DNA of 64,000 nt from Polaromonas sp. A23 (GTDB taxonomy: Bacteria; Pseudomonadota; Gammaproteobacteria; Burkholderiales; Burkholderiaceae_C), in contig NZ_MUNO01000037.1 of the NCBI RefSeq assembly GCF_002001015.1, positions 186,001 to 250,000 on the forward strand. Direction: 5' to 3'. The translations under genes and the position numbers were made by a program. The notes under the pieces were generated by a model, which was given only the letters and a program-made list of their open reading frames with translations, did not search any database and had not been told where the DNA came from. How positions within the stretch are numbered: the stretch's first letter is position 1; each line of letters opens with the position of its first letter. Of this stretch, positions 59,801-64,000 are shown piece by piece.

Positions 59801-62800
59801 CGGACGCTGGGGTACCCAGCCACGCCACCGGATCGGCCGACGATGCAGTGCTGCTGGCATAACTGGTCGATAGGTAGACGACGTTGCCGATAGTGGGGTT
59901 CGTGTCGGCCCTGCTCACCGTGTCGTAGACTACCCAGCCCTCCACGATGCCTGGGGGCTGGGTCCAGGTGACCTTGGCCTGGTTGCTCTGGTCCATGCTC
60001 ACCTCAGGTGCCACCGCATAGGCAGCCGTGCCGCCCGCAATCAGGTAGGTGTCTGTCATATTGCCAGCCACGTCATACACGAAATACGTGGTAGCCCCAT
60101 TGGGGGTTATCGACTGGGTGACATGGGCTTTGGCATCGTAGGCCATCTGGGTGACGTAGCCGTCTTCGTCAACCACGCGCGTGCGGTTACCCTGCGCGTC
60201 GTAGGAGAAGGATTGCATCAGATCATCTTGCCCACCAGCGGGGCCCATCAAGTCGGTCTGACTGGTGACGCGGTGCAAGGCATCGTAGGTAAATGTGGTG
60301 ACCTCGTTCTTGGTGTAATCACGTCCACGCAAGCCATCAATGACATATTGCAATCCCTGCGCGCGGTTGGCCCACACTGCAGATGACACATAGCCCCAGT
60401 ATCGCGTACGGCTAGTCATGTTGCCCGCACTGTCGTACGTCAAGGTGGCCAGTGAACGGTTACCGTCTACCATGGCAATCACATGGCCAGCTGCGTCGTA
60501 GAGTCGGTATTGGGTATTTGCTTGCGATGTATCTATGGTGCCGTCGACCAAGACACGCACGCCTGTGGTTTTTTCTATCTGGTGGCCCGCGGTGTCGTAG
60601 GCAAACAGAGTGGCTGGCCTGACCCAGGTGGTGGTAGGTGTAGCCCCCAGCGCACCAGGGTTGCTCGGATCGAGTATATGAATTGCAGGCAGTTCTTCTC
60701 TAATCAACTGCGAGGCTGAATCGTAGTAGCGCCTGGTGAGGTAGTAGATGCCCGTGCCCGCTGGTTTGACATTGACCACCGGCACTGCCGCTTGGGGTTC
60801 GTGATATACACGCTGTGCAATCTGGTTACCCACGGCATCGTAGTCCCACTCCACCAGATAACCCATCGGGTCAATCATGGCTGTTTTGCGGTGCTGCTCA
60901 TCGTAGTAGGAGTAAGTCACATTGCCGGAGCGATCCGTCGTGCTCGACTCGTCACCATAGAGGTTGTAGGTGTGGCCTTCGGTGAGGTTCTTGATCACTT
61001 TGGCGCCGGAATTGCTCAAGGTTTGCGTGGCACCGCCGCTGGTCGATACCGGCTGCTGTTCGATGATGACCTCGTCGCCTCTTGCGTTGAGATACGATGC
61101 CTTGAAGTCGTAGCTTCCCACCGGCAGGCTCAGCTCAGGGCTCAGGGTATAGGTGCTGCTTGTCGCGTTAGAGCTGAGTAACAATAAGACCACATCTGTA
61201 TAGGCAGCGCCCGATCCCGCAAGCCGGTAGCCAAGGTGTACGCTGGCTGCCGCCGTGTCTTCTGCTTTGGTAAGCGTCACTTTGAAGCCCACCGTGCTGG
61301 CGCCCGTCGCACCAAGGTTACTCGACGTGACGGTGAGGGTGTGTGCGTTGGTGAGGTTAGGCGGCGTGCCGCTCACACCCAAAGTGGTGACTTCGGTGGC
61401 AGGCAGGGTGACCTTCATAGCGCGGCCTGCAAGGTCGTAGTCATACGTGGTAACACGTGCCTCACCGGCCAGACCAGTCGGTGGCACCCATTCATAAACA
61501 CCCACACCGCGCAAGTCTTTATCTATCCGGGTCTGATACTCGGTTTTGGTCACCATATTGCCCACGGCATCGTAGGCATAGGTGCTCACTGCGCTGTCGC
61601 CGTTCCATTCGCCGGTCAGGCGGTTGTCGCAGTCGTAATAGCGTGTCGATCTGAAATCGGCCACAAACGAGTTGCCAGAGAAGGTGCTAGTGGCTTGGCT
61701 GGTGGTGACAAATTGGTGCTCCACCGTGACAGCGCGTCCCGCGCTGTCACCGTACCACACGTTGATTTCATACAAACCAGGCTGTGCCAGTGCAAGATTG
61801 CCAGTCTGATAAACCCCGGCGACACCCACAGGGTAGGTGTCGGTGTAATAAAGCCAAGTCGATGTGCCAGCCAATCGGTACTGCACTGCCATATTCACAA
61901 TAGGCCCACCGGTAACCTCGGCAGGATCCATGGTCACCTTGATCGCGAGGCTGGTCGCTGTCGCGGAGACTGTCATGCTGTGCGAATACGGACTCAACGA
62001 ACCAGTGGCCACATCGGTTACGCGCCCTGCAGCGTCGTAGGTGGTACGCGTAGCAGGGGAGGTGGTCTGTTGACCACCGGCTACCGTAAAGAGTGATGTC
62101 GATGGCTGTGTTTCTAGAATCTGGCGATTGTTTTTATCGTACGCATAATTGATTGTCCCCGCGTCATCGGACTTGCTCGTGAGATTGTTAAGCTGGTCGT
62201 AGCCGTACCGTGTGGTCTGTGATACAGGATCATTGACTTCGGTGCTAGTGATACGGTTGTTGTTGTAATCGTATGTGGAATCATGCACAACGGCACCACT
62301 CCCCGAACCGTCGCTGCCCCCGTTGGTGACACGCACGACGTTGCCCAACAGGTCGTACGTGGTTTGGGTCGATGCCAGCACAGTCGTTGATAACCCGACC
62401 CCAAGCTGGATCACCTCGGAAGTACGGTTGTTGTTCAGGTCATAACTGTAGAAAGTGTAGCGTTCGGGGTTCTGAATATCTGCGAGATTGACCGTCTTGA
62501 TGCGGATCAGGTTATTAGCGGTGTTGTATTGGTACGTGGTCTGGGTACTGTCCACATCGGTGAACTGCTGCACACGCCCCGACGAGTCGTAGGTGTAGTA
62601 CTGCACTCTGGGCGCAGTAGTGTTCGCAAAAAGCGTGACCTCGATGGGCTTGCCGGCACCGTTGTAGACAGTCGTGGTTTTGGTTCCATCAACATCGGTG
62701 CGCGAGACAAGCTGGCTGCTCCCGTCGTACGCGAGATTAACCACGCGATCGGTCGTCGGCGCAGCAATGCCGGGCTTGTTCACTGTACCAACGCCTTCGA

Positions 62801-64000
62801 GTGTTGCCAGCGTTGCGGCCGGCAGTGCCCCCAGATCATTGAGCGCATTCGGGTACGGGGTCATATAGGTGTACTCCTGCGTGCGATTGCCCGCAGAGTC
62901 GTACCTGAAAGTGCTGATGACCGAGCCGGTGACACCGTTGACGCTGCGCGGTGGCTCCGCAGACATCACCATCTTGTTAACGTTGTTGTAGTAGTAATGC
63001 GCCACATTGCCCAGCGCATCGGTCACTTTGATGCGGTTGCCAAGCTTGTCGTAGGCGTAGGTAGCAGCGGCCAGGCCATAACCATCTATATCCGCGGTCT
63101 TGCGGTTATTGGCGTCATAGGTCGCACCGTCGGTGCGCATCACGGTCACGCCGGATGCCCCGTAGATCACACCGTATTTGTTCTGGATGGCATTGCCCAT
63201 CGCGTCGTAGACATGCTCCGTGCGCGAAGCCGCTGGGTCATATGAGCCGGTGGGGTTATGAGTGCCAAACGGCGTGATCTCGGCCGTGAGGTTGTGGTTG
63301 CCGTCGTATTCGAATATCTTGCTAATGGCCACACCGGGGGCGGTGACGTCCTTCAGCGTGTGCTCAACCGGCACAAGCTCGAAGGGCATATTCCTGCCGT
63401 AGGCATATCCGTCTGTCGCGTAATCCTGTTGATCAAATTTTATGATCGGCAAAGCTATCTTATCGACCTTGCCTAGTTCGCCTTGTCGAACTTGATAAGT
63501 AATGCTAGGTATTGCAAAGACCAGTTTAGAACCTTGGCCAGGAAAGGTTTGGTTGAATACCCTTTTCACCGCCTCGACTGCGGATCCATCGACAGCGTTA
63601 TTAACTGCACTTCCATAAAGCTCCACCGCCAAAGCAGCCCAGGTCGTAGAAGTCACCACGTAGTAGGGTAGACCGACCTTGTATGTTCTGCTAAATACAA
63701 GGGGATCTGGAAGACTCTGCGTGGTAAACACTTGGCCAACGTAAAGATCCCCGAAGATCTCCTGTAACTTAGCTGCCGCGTATCCGTTTTCCGTAGCACC
63801 CTGATTGCCGTAGACAGTTGTGAACACGTTAACCCATGTGTCTGACGGTCTTGCGGTGTATTGAGCCACCGGCTCCATCGTGGTGAGGGTTTGCGGCATG
63901 CCCACCAGAGTCGGGTTGTCGGCGAGATTTGGTAAATATCCCATGGCCGCACGAATGCCATCTTGCAAGGCCTGAATGGTTGCCGCGCTGCTGTCACCGT
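50844..64000 (-). CDS. Giant YD-repeat (Rhs-like) protein with LysM segments and a zincin-type C-terminus (5' end outside window)
   Basis: A single frame without a stop over at least 4,385 codons, still open at the window edge; a TTG at 63968 is only an arbitrary start. Numbering from it: LysM-like segments (about 30-75 and 95-140, ARPSDTWVNVFTTVYG, YYVVTSTTWAALAVELYG), then long tracts of YD repeats (YDANNRKTADIDGYG, YDKLGNRIKVTDALGN). Beta-sandwich modules interrupt them, ending in motifs like YYTDKQGQKVVVERQ. A LysM follows (about 2858-2910, IIRSGDTLQSIASQFYG), then a hydrophobic stretch (about 2945-3005). The final 1,370 residues are Ala/Gly-rich and end with HEGSH (3994-3998) and HQLAH (4283-4287). 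The Rhs core motif DPxGL is not seen. Probably a surface or secreted toxin-like protein; the secretion route is unknown. Confidence 0.85.
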   Translation of the reverse strand, partial: GDSSAATIQALQDGIRAAMGYLPNLADNPTLVGMPQTLTTMEPVAQYTARPSDTWVNVFTTVYGNQGATENGYAAAKLQEIFGDLYVGQVFTTQSLPDPLVFSRTYKVGLPYYVVTSTTWAALAVELYGSAVNNAVDGSAVEAVKRVFNQTFPGQGSKLVFAIPSITYQVRQGELGKVDKIALPIIKFDQQDYATDGYAYGRNMPFELVPVEHTLKDVTAPGVAISKIFEYDGNHNLTAEITPFGTHNPTGSYDPAASRTEHVYDAMGNAIQNKYGVIYGASGVTVMRTDGATYDANNRKTADIDGYGLAAATYAYDKLGNRIKVTDALGNVAHYYYNNVNKMVMSAEPPRSVNGVTGSVISTFRYDSAGNRTQEYTYMTPYPNALNDLGALPAATLATLEGVGTVNKPGIAAPTTDRVVNLAYDGSSQLVSRTDVDGTKTTTVYNGAGKPIEVTLFANTTAPRVQYYTYDSSGRVQQFTDVDSTQTTYQYNTANNLIRIKTVNLADIQNPERYTFYSYDLNNNRTSEVIQLGVGLSTTVLASTQTTYDLLGNVVRVTNGGSDGSGSGAVVHDSTYDYNNNRITSTEVNDPVSQTTRYGYDQLNNLTSKSDDAGTINYAYDKNNRQILETQPSTSLFTVAGGQQTTSPATRTTYDAAGRVTDVATGSLSPYSHSMTVSATATSLAIKVTMDPAEVTGGPIVNMAVQYRLAGTSTWLYYTDTYPVGVAGVYQTGNLALAQPGLYEINVWYGDSAGRAVTVEHQFVTTSQATSTFSGNSFVADFRSTRYYDCDNRLTGEWNGDSAVSTYAYDAVGNMVTKTEYQTRIDKDLRGVGVYEWVPPTGLAGEARVTTYDYDLAGRAMKVTLPATEVTTLGVSGTPPNLTNAHTLTVTSSNLGATGASTVGFKVTLTKAEDTAAASVHLGYRLAGSGAAYTDVVLLLLSSNATSSTYTLSPELSLPVGSYDFKASYLNARGDEVIIEQQPVSTSGGATQTLSNSGAKVIKNLTEGHTYNLYGDESSTTDRSGNVTYSYYDEQHRKTAMIDPMGYLVEWDYDAVGNQIAQRVYHEPQAAVPVVNVKPAGTGIYYLTRRYYDSASQLIREELPAIHILDPSNPGALGATPTTTWVRPATLFAYDTAGHQIEKTTGVRVLVDGTIDTSQANTQYRLYDAAGHVIAMVDGNRSLATLTYDSAGNMTSRTRYWGYVSSAVWANRAQGLQYVIDGLRGRDYTKNEVTTFTYDALHRVTSQTDLMGPAGGQDDLMQSFSYDAQGNRTRVVDEDGYVTQMAYDAKAHVTQSITPNGATTYFVYDVAGNMTDTYLIAGGTAAYAVAPEVSMDQSNQAKVTWTQPPGIVEGWVVYDTVSRADTNPTIGNVVYLSTSYASSTASSADPVAWLGTPASGTKLYYRVVTKDSNGNFAVTQEKSFVMPASMSSVAVVQSGADVVITTTFGSTLPVSPLPKLYYGLSGGLATVTPVSFALVVGTTSTYSATIKNYSAATMTAYRIDWTDAAGNNCRSAETSLVRPGSDPVGLTTTMAATAVAAGAYTVSLAATMPDAYAGKFIEVQANWKPATGTGGAYSMPASLSASGATTFDRIVMGSAAAPLTAGTYAITLRGFRADGTSVELGSFNMTLDASGMIVQTNAMATSWLPPASAGTDQIVVVASAPTTTKRTAEGRVVLDGYTGAADGTQTYLAYYGTRVPQTHTASLTGTIAANATLSASATTVLNAAEVSNINTDASKGTLGLHIAYAFVATGTAGASTSAVMTDVLMQAGAGGSYTASNFFAGESQGSYQFEIYYTDKQGQKVVVERQTQNFSGAANSSSSTGITTGTSLTVLGRETGSIARDVQGKLITVTPALYTGAVDLAPVRGGFTLGQSAATGTAVQLQTWSASPTGSNRVSISYNALNQKTASNEQGGQYVEFGLDANGNVVETRQYGSKFDANNKLNTKHTTTYTALDARGRTVAQFDAVVKAPDGTMQRPITRYTYNALDKVLTKRMPDTNADWVYRYNDQGMLISTEEPEKGATTKNYVDSLGRVTAIINPNGLFERTLKFYDTAGNLVQETDGEGVSTTYTYDRFNRMASKTDGRGVNTSDNWDYTTKYEYDNRDRLVKVIQAEGIQLANDTSEAYNTKRYNMGLGGTLDAATQQRLMDLYSTQYEYDGRNNRTATINASFNDQGKPSTLMVTQAQTYDAMGRIVDTALFKSGDNSNTATTGTITATVANGATTLTGSVSILDATVALLGSVTITLQPTSGRLAEPITMVLTKGASASGSTTYSIPSPGIKLDPALAGIYEVQLSYRALASSIAEGNSSRVVSSKPQRMVFDNSGDSTQDLAQINMIQVKDEVTSYDVFGNAVSDMQGKKVYGAFGRLLTSGDGVSYEYDQFGRVIRETTPEFTDDRYDEKRFMMKDVRRSYDDAGRLTRIEDWGRDNVSTMPTALLRSSTDYTYTVDGLRNTEVFKTYDGAGAATKLREMSYTYDNDRRLTKWVDAASKDARGNSATMSYKYDLDGNRTEAYVDSAWDPENKNTNNIAGFRYLDHTYTFDYARRLTGETNATTGTDGKVTTAVISSYTYDMANNRQSYSFGTAYLYDPATQQLSITNSTPTTVTYQFDANNRVTIGDSRLYDSDGNITGGNMQTLSYDVRGNVVDSRTTAFTRISSVGGAGDPVPAYTKQTTSENTSTYTLDNHASKTTVKVWDDFKTASGWAATVWSQDETTFKYDSYGRVRSTEKKNLLTSDADWHHTWYTLTTDGREISVGTDSSDGDGKSYTSYDSNKVRTTVRLTLSVKKKTFVADNEGHIISGIDATGEKTNTRKYLYANGNLLGEYGKDGDAYTARIDASAAAGKTDYSLVHDMGVQDINANFPGSNQNYIIRSGDTLQSIASQFYGNPSLWYVIADANGLTGAEQLKSGLAIKIPNTVQNGQITAENHVVYNESDITGSSLPTLTSWNRPTMTCAQFMVIVLTVVVAVAITVVSAGAASWVGGLLVGAGIGAAGVVAGAIVAGVVVAVAATAVWNPIKQELMQQVGLQTGGFSTLNFWTDVAMAGLTGAAAGIGAGIQVVQGTAALANMGTTGLRIAQGALNVASAALPAFLKDADHNGKPDGNWGRAGVAALVATPTSVLQMTGDMLGDKSRAAVNGMSGAQNAATQLQKAQDLAGTFHSLANLSRYVSPWVSVAVETKMSHQAAKPSDWIGAVSGTIGAMTGTLSAGASRERLGASIGEATLASLGERAVYAAAGAVAVSAVGSYIGHDIDSQYAIAQGVGHEIGSYLGGLPGDAVGYANSLRDEENARMADQGMAAGQGANESNAKAAYKRAHPYLEEEIQLAKLQELQDRNTLDYEQDKYAEAYKAGALAKKDQEWIGNSFGVAESSFGLPGQLQIKSREEIILHSMEVGDRYRAEQRAYAEQQARAQAAAFHNAWAEYSNKYGIQLGKKDDYLDGIVGVYQNPEAEAQIRTLAGSNEVARMNAWTSMLPAKQRENPLYGIGLLSAGLDTFVLQPILGAADIVQSAFYMGGEVGANLHSAMSTGDWSWKYGLQGQEAEFEPVSDAGQLAAAKGGAFENSMTHYATSAWEGYERFAYDPGGVIGKGVDYFGSGGFGRDLEAHPAFFRELAKGTVVVAVDAAIAKFAGTSTALAWAPRVNGIVSGLFGLEQHVLENNWLSDHPSESLLQGLGNAAIDGSLGYAFGKGAVGMTGAIKSIPTQGYMSGLKGWTKAAGTSELIRAAALTARTAINPSLTFDGLPQRILADAQSTLSLQTILAGTLATNAPGIGRSALTKEFAWFNSAVNKDISSTLGLDHAATAEDIGAYTAQVVGQDQTAGSAFRSFALGLGTMSSGFAHPLDNIALPALAGDLRAMPGISLPFMAVDILTALADRNTNAAAGAAAGLLMSGEEIRRAVNLVTARKVGPGTAGPGTAGKVNPEVLALADKIDGVTEHTSRVAQAIRAGDINTYVLGDQPFNDIVSKAGAQHPGDIGGMTSPSGSKIYIRGSLGEENFGHALAHEGSHALDRLAGIKQPLFVDEVKAFSHQRDFQIASGQKPEFQSIAEIEFHVMETYGVERPAQNGAAQNWAEHNHLTLDLRFPSEPIADFEKTIVNSLPGEDSSSARIRIGGGDGHFVWNREQIVAVDNLIHMNAREGFGLEADYSDLTPNHPRLKARGWGESAPIGPSLGGPFGRGGRLLMTPDEFGNAGGGGHPMGQDPFPRFPLDKLMRIRENRAQPFVYTYAKGADGGPLTMPAMKMLFGKESGYYGKSLQAIDGPISSGYLPSKTPGQPGTLWFNESHPSRLDVIHQLAHLSDDHAHGYNLQMNTKDNSYNGVHSRYQTVAAFELDRAVFQQKYNFWTARERAAINQSANAWQNYQYTLSNQFNWGQALSAPFSIVQ
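50880..51270 (-). other. Second metallopeptidase-like segment at the C-terminal tip, HQLAH
   Basis: The last 130 residues contain GTLWFNESHPSRLDVIHQLAH, with Gln where a zincin has Glu, then AAFELDRAVFQQKYN. The layout (short strand, HxxxH helix, an acidic residue and Ala/Phe/Gln helix downstream) parallels the HEGSH segment 290 residues earlier. Confidence 0.4.
51830..52080 (-). other. Zincin-type metallopeptidase segment, HEGSH
   Basis: Residues about 3965-4045 read GSKIYIRGSLGE..FGHALAHEGSHALDRL, then FVDEVKAFSHQRDFQ. HEGSH supplies two zinc His and the catalytic Glu; E4014 (16 residues on) is a plausible third ligand, as in gluzincins. It lies upstream of a final, degenerate-looking HQLAH segment. 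Confidence 0.6.
55240..55400 (-). other. LysM domain within the giant YD-repeat protein
   Basis: Residues about 2858-2910: YIIRSGDTLQSIASQFYGNP, then SLWYVIADANGL and LKSGLAIKIPNT. This is a clear LysM repeat, a glycan-binding module, placed between the end of the YD repeats and the hydrophobic segment. Confidence 0.85.
57025..61985 (-). other. Series of beta-sandwich modules inserted among YD repeats
   Basis: At about 61690-61985, 61040-61350 and 58555-58895, copies of a roughly 100-residue module end in a shared pattern: Y-x-hydrophobic-3 to 5 residues-Y-x-D/N-x-x-G-x-x-V-x-V/I-E-x-Q (YGDSAGRAVTVEHQ, YLNARGDEVIIEQQ, YTDKQGQKVVVERQ). A fourth, more divergent one is at about 57025-57365, and fibronectin-III-like sequence lies at about 59100-60010. 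Confidence 0.65.

Noticed and set aside
52141..62096. Plus-strand frames of 60-290 codons opposite the giant gene
   Set aside because: They follow the codon periodicity of the YD-repeat gene and have shadow-like composition.
50844..64000. Prophage, integrative element or CRISPR array
   Set aside because: No integrase, transposase, phage structural gene or regularly spaced repeat is seen anywhere in the window.

Overview
This window looks like chromosomal DNA of a high-GC betaproteobacterium of the family Comamonadaceae, probably close to Polaromonas or Rhodoferax. The reasons are the complete iscRSUA-hscBA-fdx cluster beside uvrB, the polyhydroxybutyrate genes (phaR, 3-hydroxybutyrate dehydrogenase, intracellular depolymerase), the PrkA/DUF444/SpoVR operon, and short interspersed repeats I associate with that family. 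The placement is by recognition of protein families; no search was run.

Layout. At 1-6.6 kb are the 5' part of rimO, phaR, tRNA-Val(GAC), relA, an alpha/beta hydrolase, bdhA, tRNA-Val(CAC) and dnaQ. At 6.7-12.5 kb the iron-sulfur cluster assembly operon runs leftward from an IscR-type operator. At 12.6-19.1 kb are uvrB, an aromatic/aspartate aminotransferase, a nucleotidyltransferase-like protein, a SnoaL-like protein, an SDR and a DODA-type dioxygenase. At 19.4-21.4 kb phaZ is translationally coupled to an RnfB-like ferredoxin. From 35.5 kb leftward to 21.4 kb is a long run of co-directional genes. It starts with propionyl-CoA to succinyl-CoA conversion (methylmalonyl-CoA mutase, MeaB, a kinase-like protein, propionyl-CoA carboxylase beta, a GST, carboxylase alpha, epimerase). 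It continues into a KorCAB-type 2-oxoacid oxidoreductase with a CBS protein. A GntR/FCD regulator diverges from the mutase. At 36.3-41.2 kb is the prkA-DUF444-spoVR stress operon. At 41.4-50.4 kb are ordinary accessory and housekeeping genes.

The last 13 kb (50,844 to the window edge, and beyond it) is a single leftward reading frame of more than 4,380 codons. It has YD repeats, beta-sandwich modules set between them, LysM-like segments, a hydrophobic stretch and a C-terminus with an HEGSH zincin motif followed by a second, HQLAH, motif. It is read as a giant Rhs/YD-type surface or toxin protein that lacks the usual Rhs core boundary motif. Just beyond its stop codon lies a 66-codon remnant resembling the end of a glycerophosphodiester phosphodiesterase. 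This is the most unusual part of the window.

Two repeat families deserve notice. One is a roughly 50-bp GCTAT...ATAGC element present in intergenic DNA and inside four genes (hscA, hscB, the RnfB-like gene, pccA). The other is a GC-rich element that abuts the stop codons of fdx and pccA.
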